64,000 nt of DNA from UBA946 sp031550725 (GTDB taxonomy: Bacteria > Bacillota > Clostridia > Oscillospirales > Ruminococcaceae). The DNA lies in the NCBI GenBank assembly GCA_031550725.1, contig JAVBOH010000017.1:77849-141848 (forward strand). Direction: 5' to 3'. Positions 50,905 to 58,385 of the stretch are shown one piece after another. The translations under genes were made by a program, and so were the position numbers. Within the stretch, counting starts at the first letter, position 1. The number at the start of each line of letters is the position of its first letter. The notes under the pieces were generated by a model. The model had not been told where the DNA came from. It saw only the letters and a list, made by a program, of their open reading frames with translations, and searched no databases.

Positions 50905-51184
50905 ATATATGCCAGAACTTTGGTAAAATCCAAAGCGTGACGTAATATTCCGTTTTATTGTCAAAGGGGTCGTAGTCTTTCCAAATCTTATAGCCAAAGC
51001 CAATATAATCAACACTGCCGTTATCATACTGATATACAGGAATACAGAAAACAGGAGGCTGCTTATAACGCTTGATTTTCAAGAAATCATATGCAAAAAA
51101 AGAGGATATCATGATAATAAATGCTGCAAAAATACTAAAAATAATAAGTCTTTTTTTCTTTTTGCGGCTTAATTTTTCGCTCAT
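50903..51184 (-). CDS. Small membrane-anchored protein of unknown function
   Basis: A 93-residue protein with a very basic N-terminus (KLSRKKKKRL), one membrane segment (about 13-32) and an outer C-terminal domain of about 55 residues. Its aromatic strands include 'VYQYDNGSVDYIGFGYKIW' and 'YYVTLWILPKFW'. GGAGGTG lies just before the ATG at 51184; an earlier start at 51220 lies beyond that site. It sits between tpiA and gpmI, so it is probably co-transcribed with glycolysis genes. Its stop codon overlaps the end of a repeat element, so the true C-terminus may once have differed. Confidence 0.65.
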   Translation of the reverse strand: MSEKLSRKKKKRLIIFSIFAAFIIMISSFFAYDFLKIKRYKQPPVFCIPVYQYDNGSVDYIGFGYKIWKDYDPFDNKTEYYVTLWILPKFWHI

Positions 51185-51208
51185 GATACACCTCCGAGAA
51201 ATAAATAT

Positions 51209-51232
51209 TGTAGGGCGCACATTGTGCGCCCG
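51209..51232. repeat. GTAGGGGCGA-type repeat, copy 12
   Basis: TGTAGGGCGCACATTGTGCG...: GGGCGCACA-T-TGTGCGCCC is a perfect 9-bp inverted repeat after the family start TGTAG. It lies between tpiA and the small protein gene. Confidence 0.75.
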
Positions 51233-51259
51233 TTAAAATATTATATTATTTAACCCAAA

Positions 51260-52030
51260 TTAACCGTTTGTAGCAGCATCAAGAAGAACGCCGAAATCAG
51301 CAGCATTAAGTGATGCGCCGCCAATAAGACCGCCATCGATATTTTCCTTAGCAAGAAGTCCTGCACAGTTCTTAGGGTTCATAGAACCACCGTACTGAAT
51401 TGTCATGCCGTCAGCAATTGCCTTGCCATACTTGTTTTCAACAACCTTACGGATGAAAGCACAAACTTCTTCAGCCTGCTCATCAGTAGCAGTCTTGCCA
51501 GTGCCGATAGCCCATACTGGCTCATAAGCGATAACAACCTTTTTAGCATCGTCAGCAGAAATACCAGTGAAAGCAGCAACAGTCTGAAGTTCAACAACAT
51601 CCTCAGTGATACCATCTTCACGCTCTGCAAGCATTTCACCAACGCAAAGGATTGGCATAAGTCCAGCAGCCAAAGCAGCCTTAGTTCTTCTGTTAACAGT
51701 CAAGTCAGTTTCAGCGAAATACTGACGTCTTTCTGAGTGACCGATTACAACGTATTCTACACCCATTTCTGCAAGCATATCAGCAGAAATTTCGCCAGTG
51801 TATGCACCGCTGTTCTTGAAGTGACAGTTTTCAGCACCAACCTTGATGTTTGTACCCTTAGTTAACTGGATAGCAGTTTCAAGATTAGTGTAAGGTACAC
51901 AAATTACAACCTCACATGTTGCCTTTTCAGCAATTGGCTTCAAAGCCTCGATAAGAGCCTTAGCTTCAGGACGAGTCTTGTTCATTTTCCAGTTACCAGC
52001 GATAATTGCTTTTCTCAATGTTTTATTCAT
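51260..52030 (-). CDS. tpiA: Triosephosphate isomerase
   Basis: Interconverts dihydroxyacetone phosphate and glyceraldehyde-3-phosphate. The 256-residue TIM barrel has 'IAGNWKMNKT' (Asn/Lys), His in 'VIGHSERRQYF', Glu in 'VVIAYEPVWAIGTGKTA' and phosphate loop 'GGLIGGAS'. AAGGAG lies ten bases before the ATG. It follows pgk with a 205-bp gap that holds a large palindromic repeat. Confidence 0.97.
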   Translation of the reverse strand: MNKTLRKAIIAGNWKMNKTRPEAKALIEALKPIAEKATCEVVICVPYTNLETAIQLTKGTNIKVGAENCHFKNSGAYTGEISADMLAEMGVEYVVIGHSERRQYFAETDLTVNRRTKAALAAGLMPILCVGEMLAEREDGITEDVVELQTVAAFTGISADDAKKVVIAYEPVWAIGTGKTATDEQAEEVCAFIRKVVENKYGKAIADGMTIQYGGSMNPKNCAGLLAKENIDGGLIGGASLNAADFGVLLDAATNG

Positions 52031-52070
52031 GATATATGAACTCCTTAATTTTATTTTATTTTAAAATATT

Positions 52071-52145
52071 TGTAGGGAGCGACGCCCTCGTCGCTCCGTG
52101 GCATACGATATTGGCGGTGGAGCGACGAGGGTGTCGCTCCCTACA
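52071..52145. repeat. GTAGGGGCGA-type repeat, copy 13 (27-bp arms)
   Basis: TGTAGGGAGCGAC... (52071-52097) and its inverse (52119-52145) match in 26 of 27 positions, with a 21-base centre. Each arm is itself palindromic (GGAGCGACG/CGTCGCTCC). It is the longest family member and lies between pgk and tpiA, where it could alter their relative expression. Confidence 0.85.
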
Positions 52146-52235
52146 AGAATTATATGTATACATAACGAAAGGCGGAAAACGATATTCATTAAACAAATGT
52201 ATAATGGATATCGCCATCCGCCGAAAGTTTATAAA

Positions 52236-53462
52236 TTATGCCTTTTCAGCGATAACGTCAACACCTGGAAGAACCTTACCCTCAAGATATTCAAGGGAAG
52301 CACCACCGCCTGTTGAGATATGGGACATCTTATCAGAGAAACCAAGCTGTATAACAGCAGCAGCAGAGTCACCGCCGCCGATGATAGTTGTAGCATCAGT
52401 TTCTGCAAGAGCCTTAGCAACAGCAATTGTACCCTTAGCAAGAATTGGGTTTTCAAATACACCCATAGGACCGTTCCAAACAACTGTCTTTGCAGACTTA
52501 ACAGCATCAGCAAATAGTTCCTGAGTTTTAACACCAATATCAAGACCCATCATATCAGCAGGAATTTTATCAGAATCAACGATGGAAACTTCGATTTCAG
52601 CATCAATAGGATTTGGGAAATCCTTTGTGATAACTGTATCGATAGGAAGAAGAAGTTGTTTGCCAGCTTTTTCAGCCTTTTCAATCATTTCCTTACAATA
52701 GTCAATCTTTTCGTCATCAACAAGAGATGTACCGATTTCATAGCCCTTAGCCTTAAGGAAAGTATAAGCCATACCGCCGCCAATAATAAGAGTATCACAC
52801 TTTTCAATCAAGTTAGAGATAACATTTAGCTTATCAGCAACCTTAGCACCGCCAAGAATAGCAACGAATGGACGAACTGGAACTTCAACTGCATTACCAA
52901 GATATTGAATTTCCTTCTGCATTAGGTAACCAACAGCAGTTTCTTTAACAAACTTTGTAACGCCAGCAGTAGATGCATGAGCTCTATGAGCAGAACCGAA
53001 AGCATCCATTACGAATACTTCACCGTCAACCAAATCAGCCAATTCCTTAGAAAGATTTTCACCATTCTTAGTTTCGTCAGCACCTCTGAAACGAGTATTT
53101 TCAAGCAAAACAACATCGCCGTCAGCCATTGCAGCAACAGCAGCCTTAGCCTTATCACCTACAACTGTATCATCAGCTGCAAAAGTAACCTTTGTGCCCT
53201 CTAGTACTTCTGCAAGACGTGCAGCAACTGGCGCTAGTGAGAATTTATCTTCTGGACCATTCTTTGGTTTGCCGAGGTGTGAGCAAAGTACAACCTTGCC
53301 GCCTTCAGCGATTAATTTTTTAATAGTTGGAAGTGCAGCAGTAATTCTGTTATCATTTGTGATAACGCCTTCCTTTAGAGGAACGTTAAAGTCACATCTT
53401 ACGAGAACTTTTTTTCCTTTTACGTTAATGTCTTCTACGGTAACTTTGTTTAAACCTGCCAT
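52236..53462 (-). CDS. pgk: Phosphoglycerate kinase
   Basis: Makes ATP from 1,3-bisphosphoglycerate. The 408-residue protein has the signature '[16 protein letters not shown]', '[12 protein letters not shown]', 'LLENTRF', '[14 protein letters not shown]' and the C-terminal nucleotide site '[11 protein letters not shown]'. GAAAGGAT precedes the ATG. A SigA-type promoter and a Rex-like palindrome lie in its upstream region, so expression probably follows the NADH/NAD balance. tpiA and gpmI follow downstream. Confidence 0.97.
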   Translation of the reverse strand: MAGLNKVTVEDINVKGKKVLVRCDFNVPLKEGVITNDNRITAALPTIKKLIAEGGKVVLCSHLGKPKNGPEDKFSLAPVAARLAEVLEGTKVTFAADDTVVGDKAKAAVAAMADGDVVLLENTRFRGADETKNGENLSKELADLVDGEVFVMDAFGSAHRAHASTAGVTKFVKETAVGYLMQKEIQYLGNAVEVPVRPFVAILGGAKVADKLNVISNLIEKCDTLIIGGGMAYTFLKAKGYEIGTSLVDDEKIDYCKEMIEKAEKAGKQLLLPIDTVITKDFPNPIDAEIEVSIVDSDKIPADMMGLDIGVKTQELFADAVKSAKTVVWNGPMGVFENPILAKGTIAVAKALAETDATTIIGGGDSAAAVIQLGFSDKMSHISTGGGASLEYLEGKVLPGVDVIAEKA

Positions 53463-53540
53463 GTTAGTGACATCCTTTCATAAATAAGATTATTTTAAAG
53501 CTATGATAAATATAATAGCATAAAACAGGCATAAATATAC

Positions 53541-53554
53541 GTTAAATATTTAAC
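53541..53554. promoter_or_regulatory. Rex-like operator at the pgk promoter
   Basis: GTTAAATATTTAAC is a perfect 14-bp palindrome with the Rex core GTTAA-N4-TTAAC. The outer bases (AC...AC) do not match the TTGTTAA-N4-TTAACAA consensus. It lies about 15-30 bp past the -10 box, where a bound repressor would block elongation. Confidence 0.55.
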
Positions 53555-53569
53555 ACCCTACCACCTTAT

Positions 53570-53598
53570 ATTGTATAACATTTTTAGAGATTTAGCAA
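53570..53598 (-). promoter_or_regulatory. Promoter of the pgk operon
   Basis: On the minus strand TTGCTA (53598-53593), a 17-bp spacer and TACAAT (53575-53570). The start near 53563 gives a leader of about 100 bases to the pgk ATG at 53462. Confidence 0.6.
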
Positions 53599-53668
53599 GG
53601 GTTTATATAAAATTTAACATTTTTTTATAAATTACATACATAAAAATAGCTATTAGTTGAAATACATA

Positions 53669-54838
53669 TTATTTTCCAAGTGGAAATACCTTTTCAGGAG
53701 CTAGTTCAAGCACAGGAGCAGCACCTTGTTTGCAGTCCTCAAAACCACCGCAGCCATCCACGCCGTTAGAAGTCCATACCATTACGCCATTCCAGCCGTT
53801 TTCATATGCACTATTATATAGTTCATCAATTTCACGTCCGGTTTCATCACTGTTTGCAGACATTTCACCAATAACGCATGGCTTACCGTCTGTAAGTCCG
53901 AATTTTTCAGGTGTAGTTTCAAATGGAAAGCCCATCCATTGCTGCTGCCACCAATAATAATGTGTTGAATAAAGATCAAGATAGGCATTTTCACCTGCAA
54001 TTGAAGAAAGATATTCATCAGACATAAAATTACCATCATATTTGTCAGAATTATATTTTATCATTCCAATACCAACTGTTACAAGCACATCAGAATTTTC
54101 ATGTACTGCTGCTGCACAGCGAGCAAAGAAAGGACCCATGACTTTCCATCCAAGCTTACCGCATTTTTCTTCCTCAACAACCCAGTCAGGCTCATTCATA
54201 AGGTCAACACACCATAAATATGGCTCATCTTCATATCTTTGAACAAATGGAATTATATATGAGTCAATATAAGTCCTCGTTAAAGCTTCATCCGCTGCTA
54301 GCATTCTCCAAAGGTCACATCCTGTGTTCCCATCCTTAAAATGATCAAAGGACAACAGTGTTGGCATAATATAAATCTTATGCTTTTCTGCTAGCTCAAA
54401 CAGCTTGTCAACATCCTGCCAGTGCTTTTCAGATACACTTTCCACTTCACCATTTTTGTTAAGCTGCACAGCAGTCATTCCATTGCAATTCACCCATATT
54501 CTTGTCGCATTCACACCAATCGATTTAAGGTCTGCAAAGTGTTTATCCCAAAATTCTTCATTAAATCCCCCACCGAAGTCATTCCACTTATCCCAAGGTG
54601 TATTAACGCCATTTATCCATAGCTCCTTACCATCAACCATGAACTTCGTGCCGTCAATTGTGATTTTTGCGCTGACGTTAACAGTGTTTGGCTCGTCAAC
54701 GCTGTTGTTTTCAGTTATAGCTGTGTCAGCAACTGATGATACACCTTCATCCAAAGAATTTGTTTTACTGTCACAAGCTGTAAGCAAAACGCTTAATGAC
54801 ATTGCCACTGTAAGAAATACTGATACTGTTTTTTTCAT
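53669..54838 (-). CDS. Glycoside hydrolase family 5-like lipoprotein (cellulase/mannanase type)
   Basis: The 389-residue protein has a signal peptide with lipobox 'LLTAC', a short acidic linker, then a (beta/alpha)8 domain. 'ELWINGVNTPWDKWNDFGGG', 'GVNATRIWVNCNG', the acid/base Glu in 'CVDLMNEPDWVVEE' and the nucleophile Glu in 'PCVIGEMSANSDETG' fit GH5, with some resemblance to mannanases. It would act on plant beta-glycans at the cell surface. It has no carbohydrate-binding or dockerin module. AAAGGATGG precedes the ATG. Its leader RNA carries four hairpins in a row. Confidence 0.85.
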   Translation of the reverse strand: MKKTVSVFLTVAMSLSVLLTACDSKTNSLDEGVSSVADTAITENNSVDEPNTVNVSAKITIDGTKFMVDGKELWINGVNTPWDKWNDFGGGFNEEFWDKHFADLKSIGVNATRIWVNCNGMTAVQLNKNGEVESVSEKHWQDVDKLFELAEKHKIYIMPTLLSFDHFKDGNTGCDLWRMLAADEALTRTYIDSYIIPFVQRYEDEPYLWCVDLMNEPDWVVEEEKCGKLGWKVMGPFFARCAAAVHENSDVLVTVGIGMIKYNSDKYDGNFMSDEYLSSIAGENAYLDLYSTHYYWWQQQWMGFPFETTPEKFGLTDGKPCVIGEMSANSDETGREIDELYNSAYENGWNGVMVWTSNGVDGCGGFEDCKQGAAPVLELAPEKVFPLGK

Positions 54839-54865
54839 TTACATAACCCATCCTTTATTATAGTT

Positions 54866-54925
54866 CGTTAAGGGGTTTTTAACGGAGCTATGCTCCCTTT
54901 CTCACTAAAGGTGCGAAAACTACCT
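54866..54925 (-). promoter_or_regulatory. Structured leader of the GH5 gene: four contiguous hairpins
   Basis: CGTTAA/TTAACG (54866-54884), GGAGC-TAT-GCTCC (54884-54896), CCTTT/AAAGG (54896-54911) and AGGT/ACCT (54909-54925) follow one another within 60 bp, ending about 28 bp before the start codon. I match it to no known riboswitch. No terminator-like T run is present, so any control would act on translation or RNA stability. Confidence 0.45.
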
Positions 54926-55060
54926 GTTATATATCAATCTTACCTCCAAAATCATATAATCAATTAATTTGCATTTATATTTTAACACATATGATATTAA
55001 TAAGCAATACAAAAAAGTTTTTTACAGTGATTGAAACATTTATTGTAATGAAAATGTAAT

Positions 55061-55089
55061 TTGCATTCAAAATCTTAATATGCTATACT
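55061..55089 (+). promoter_or_regulatory. Promoter of the unknown lipoprotein gene
   Basis: TTGCAT (55061-55066), 17 bp and TATACT (55084-55089), about 30 bp before the ATG, with CAGGAG as binding site. Confidence 0.65.
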
Positions 55090-55119
55090 GATAATATAAT
55101 TTTAATCAGGAGCTAAAAA

Positions 55120-55986
55120 ATGAAATTAATTAAACAAATTCGTATATTTGCATTTATTTTAATGTTATTTATGCTGTCAGGATGTTCAGAAGATAAGATA
55201 AATAGTGATGATACTGACAACAACACTGATTTATCAGCAACTCAAGCAATAAATCAATCGGAATTAAATTCATATAATGCAACAGAAGAAAGCCAGATAA
55301 ATAGTGATGACACCAACAATAACACTGATTTAACAACAAACCAAGCAATAAATCAATCGGAATTCAAGTCATATTGCGCAAAAGAAGAAAACCAAAGCAA
55401 TCAGATATTTTTCAATTATCCACAGTTTATAAATACTGATACTAACACAGATAAGATGAATATGATGATTGAGGATTTTGTGAAATCGGAATTATACTTA
55501 TTTATTGATGAGGATTTTAAAGGGACTATGTCCAATTCTCATGAAACAATAAACTGGTCTAATGATTATGAAAATTATGGTATTGATGTTGATTATGAAA
55601 TAATGAGGAACGATTCTGATTATTTTTGTGCTGTTTTTAAAGGTTCAACTTACTATAAAATGGCTCCGCATCCGAATAGTTATTTCAGTGCTTTGATAAT
55701 AGATGTTGATAATTTGAGCTTAGTGAAGCTTTCTGATTTATATAATGTTAACGATGATTTTATTGCAGTGGCGCAAAGAAATTATGAGAAACAAATCAAT
55801 GAAATAGAACTGGATACGTTATTCAAGGAGGCTTTGCTCGAGATTAATTTAGAAAAACCAGAATATTGGGAGTGCTTTATGACCGATACAGCGCTTGGAA
55901 TAAGTGTATGGTTAAATCATGCAATGGGTGATCATTACGAGTTTTTGATTGATTATGATGAATTATTGGCTTTTGAAAAATGCTAA
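55120..55986 (+). CDS. Lipoprotein with internal duplication; DUF3298/DUF4163-like C-terminal region
   Basis: The 288-residue protein has a signal peptide ending 'LMLFMLSGC' (lipobox), then two tandem 33-residue Asn/Asp/Ser-rich repeats (residues 27-59 and 60-92), forming a flexible spacer. The C-terminal 180 residues ('INTDTNTDKMNMMIEDFVKS', 'FKGSTYYKMAPHPNSYFSA', 'SLVKLSDLYNVNDDFIAVAQ') resemble DUF3298-type outer domains found on anti-sigma and lysozyme-associated proteins; this match is from memory of the pattern only. Function unknown. It is transcribed alone, divergent from the GH5 gene. Confidence 0.7.
   Translation: MKLIKQIRIFAFILMLFMLSGCSEDKINSDDTDNNTDLSATQAINQSELNSYNATEESQINSDDTNNNTDLTTNQAINQSEFKSYCAKEENQSNQIFFNYPQFINTDTNTDKMNMMIEDFVKSELYLFIDEDFKGTMSNSHETINWSNDYENYGIDVDYEIMRNDSDYFCAVFKGSTYYKMAPHPNSYFSALIIDVDNLSLVKLSDLYNVNDDFIAVAQRNYEKQINEIELDTLFKEALLEINLEKPEYWECFMTDTALGISVWLNHAMGDHYEFLIDYDELLAFEKC
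55198..55395 (+). repeat. Two tandem 99-bp repeats inside the lipoprotein gene
   Basis: 55198-55296 and 55297-55395 encode near-identical 33-residue units starting INSDDT and ending in E-x-Q. The high identity at DNA level suggests a recent duplication and possible length variation of the surface spacer. Confidence 0.9.
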
Positions 55987-56041
55987 ACAGTGTATAGATT
56001 ATTATGTCGAAGTTTAAATTTAGCAAAATACAGTACAATCC

Positions 56042-56070
56042 TTGACAAAACTTAGATAATGTGATATAAT
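56042..56070 (+). promoter_or_regulatory. Consensus promoter of greA-lysS
   Basis: TTGACA (56042-56047), 17 bp and TATAAT (56065-56070), an exact consensus match, 60 bp before greA. There is no room for a T-box leader. Confidence 0.85.
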
Positions 56071-56129
56071 TTTTGTTTAGAATTGATAATTACAGAAGTG
56101 TGATTATTTATAAAAAAGGAGTGCTTTTA

Positions 56130-56606
56130 ATGGCTGTTAAGAAGGTTAAAATGTCCGCTGAGGGTCTTGCTAAGCTGGAGGCTGAGCTAGAATATCTTAT
56201 TACCGTCAAACGTGCAGAGGTTGCACAGAAGCTTAAAGAAGCCCGTGCATTCGGTGACCTTTCCGAAAATGCCGAGTATGATGAAGCTAAAAATGAACAG
56301 GGTATTCTTGAAGCTCGTATTCAGGAAATGGAATATACAATTGCTAATGCAACTATTGTTGACGAGTCCGAATTGTCTGTTGATGAAGTAGGCGTTGGTT
56401 CTGTTGTTACTTTAAAGGATCTTGAGCTTGATGAAATCATGACTTTGCAGATTGTTGGCTCAACTGAAGCTGATCCTGATAACAATAAAATTTCTGATGA
56501 ATCTCCTATTGGTATTGCTGCTATGAAAAAACACGTTGGCGATATTATTGAGGTTGAAGCTCCAATCGGTATCATCAAGATGGAAATTATGGATATCGGC
56601 AAGTAA
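56130..56606 (+). CDS. greA: Transcription elongation factor GreA
   Basis: Rescues backtracked RNA polymerase by stimulating transcript cleavage. The 158-residue protein has the N-terminal coiled coil ('GLAKLEAELEYL', 'KEARAFGDLSENAEYDEAKN' with the acidic tip) and the C-terminal FKBP-like domain ('ESPIGIAAMKKHVGDIIEVE'). AAAAAGGAG stands before the ATG at 56130; the frame is open from 56073 but lacks a site there. It is co-transcribed with lysS, a common pair in Firmicutes. Confidence 0.95.
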   Translation: MAVKKVKMSAEGLAKLEAELEYLITVKRAEVAQKLKEARAFGDLSENAEYDEAKNEQGILEARIQEMEYTIANATIVDESELSVDEVGVGSVVTLKDLELDEIMTLQIVGSTEADPDNNKISDESPIGIAAMKKHVGDIIEVEAPIGIIKMEIMDIGK

Positions 56607-56635
56607 AACTTAGTTTGAAAGGAATGTCATAATAA

Positions 56636-58162
56636 ATGTCCGAAGAAAATTTGAATGTTAATCCTGACGCTGCCGTTGAAGAAGAACAGACCGAGCAGGA
56701 TATTCATATATTAAAGAAAATTCGTATTGAAAAGCTTGATGAACTCAAGGCTAATGGCAAAAATCCATATGAGATTACCAAGTTTGATGCAAATACACAG
56801 AATATTACTATCCGTGAGGATTTTGAACGCTTGGAGAATACCGATGTTACCATTGCTGGACGTATCATGTCATGGCGTGATATGGGTAAGGCTAACTTTA
56901 TTGATGTTCGTGATAACACTGACCGTATGCAGATTTATGTTCGCATGAATGATATCGGCGAAGAAGAATTTGCAGAGTTCAAGAAGTGGGATATCGGAGA
57001 TATCGTTGGTGTTGAAGGTATGGTTTTCAGAACTCGTAAGGGTGAAATTTCCATCCACGCTAAGAAGATTACACTTCTTTCAAAGTCACTTCTTCCTTTG
57101 CCAGAAAAGTGGCATGGGTTAAAAGATCAGGATATGCGTTACCGTCAGCGTTATGTTGACCTTATTTGTAATCCTGATGTTAAAGATACTTTTGTTAAGA
57201 GAAGCCGTATTCTTTCCGAGGTGCGTAATTTCCTTGACAGCCGTGGATACTTAGAAGTTGACACGCCTGTTCTTCATACACTTGAAATTGGTGCTGCTGC
57301 AAGACCTTTTGTTACTCACCATAATACGCTTGACCTTGATATGTATTTGCGTATTGAAACAGAGCTTTATCTAAAGCGTCTTATTGTTGGTGGCTTTGAC
57401 AAGGTTTATGAGGTTGGACGCATTTTTAGAAATGAGGGTATGGATACTTCACATAACCCAGAATTTACAACAGTTGAGATGTATCAGGCATATACTGATT
57501 ATCTCGGCATGATGGACTTGATTGAAGAAATGTATGTGGGTCTCACAGAAAAGATTTGTGGTAAGCTAGACATTTCTTATCAGGGTACTGAAATAAACAT
57601 GGCATCTCCTTGGGAGAGATTGACTATGGTTGAATCTGTTAAGAAGTATGCTGGTGTTGACTATAACACATGGACTGATGATGAAGCTGCTCGTGCTTGC
57701 GCTAAGGAGCATCATGTGGAAGTTCCAGAGGGTAAGAATGCAACTAAGGGTCATGTTTTGATTGCATTCTTCGAGGAATTTGTTGAGGATAAGCTTATTC
57801 AGCCTACTATCATTTATGATTATCCTGTTGAAAATTCTCCACTTGCAAAGAGAAAGCCTAGTGACCCTGCATTCACTGAGCGTTTTGAGTATTTCATTTA
57901 TGCTCGTGAAATGGGTAATGCGTTCTCTGAACTTAATGACCCTATTGACCAGCGTGAGAGATTTGTTAAGCAGGTTGAAGCTAAGCGTGCTCAGGGTGCT
58001 AATGCGCAGATTGATGAAGATTTCGTTGCTGCTCTTGAATATGGTATGCCTCCAACAGGTGGTTTAGGCTTTGGTCTTGACAGACTTGTTATGCTGCTTA
58101 CAGATAGTGCATCCATTCGTGATGTATTGCTATTCCCTACTATGAGGCCGATTGAGCAGTAA
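56636..58162 (+). CDS. lysS: Lysyl-tRNA synthetase, class II
   Basis: Charges tRNA-Lys. The 508-residue protein has an N-terminal OB-fold anticodon-binding domain (about 60-165, 'VTIAGRIMSWRDMGKANFID') and a class II catalytic core with motif 2 'FRNEGMDTSHNPEFTTVE' and motif 3 'GLGFGLDRLVML'. Acidic N-terminal residues (about 1-25) precede the usual start of the fold. GAAAGG precedes the ATG. It is the last gene before the restriction-modification locus. Confidence 0.97.
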   Translation: MSEENLNVNPDAAVEEEQTEQDIHILKKIRIEKLDELKANGKNPYEITKFDANTQNITIREDFERLENTDVTIAGRIMSWRDMGKANFIDVRDNTDRMQIYVRMNDIGEEEFAEFKKWDIGDIVGVEGMVFRTRKGEISIHAKKITLLSKSLLPLPEKWHGLKDQDMRYRQRYVDLICNPDVKDTFVKRSRILSEVRNFLDSRGYLEVDTPVLHTLEIGAAARPFVTHHNTLDLDMYLRIETELYLKRLIVGGFDKVYEVGRIFRNEGMDTSHNPEFTTVEMYQAYTDYLGMMDLIEEMYVGLTEKICGKLDISYQGTEINMASPWERLTMVESVKKYAGVDYNTWTDDEAARACAKEHHVEVPEGKNATKGHVLIAFFEEFVEDKLIQPTIIYDYPVENSPLAKRKPSDPAFTERFEYFIYAREMGNAFSELNDPIDQRERFVKQVEAKRAQGANAQIDEDFVAALEYGMPPTGGLGFGLDRLVMLLTDSASIRDVLLFPTMRPIEQ

Positions 58163-58257
58163 ATCCCTGATTTACAAGGGTTTCGTGGTATGAGTTATCA
58201 TATTTACGACAGACTTACGACTGAAATTTATTAAAGAGAATACGTTCAAACTATATA

Positions 58258-58296
58258 TAGTCACATGTGTTTATGAAAGCATATGTGACTATTTTT
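58258..58296 (+). terminator. Terminator of greA-lysS
   Basis: A 9-bp perfect stem TAGTCACAT/ATGTGACTA with a 16-base loop, followed by TTTTT. Confidence 0.75.
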
Positions 58297-58316
58297 ATGA
58301 CAATTTGTATTTTTAC

Positions 58317-58345
58317 TTGTATTATTTGTCTGAATATTGTATAAT
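58317..58345 (+). promoter_or_regulatory. Promoter of hsdR
   Basis: TTGTAT (58317-58322), 17 bp and TATAAT (58340-58345), 40 bp before the ATG, with GGAGG as ribosome-binding site. Confidence 0.7.
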
Positions 58346-58385
58346 TATATGTAATATATGCAAATTCAACAACGGAGGACTAATT

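Noticed and set aside
58163..58257. Possible integration site between lysS and hsdR
   Set aside because: No tRNA gene, integrase or matching direct repeat is visible in the window, so an attachment site cannot be supported.
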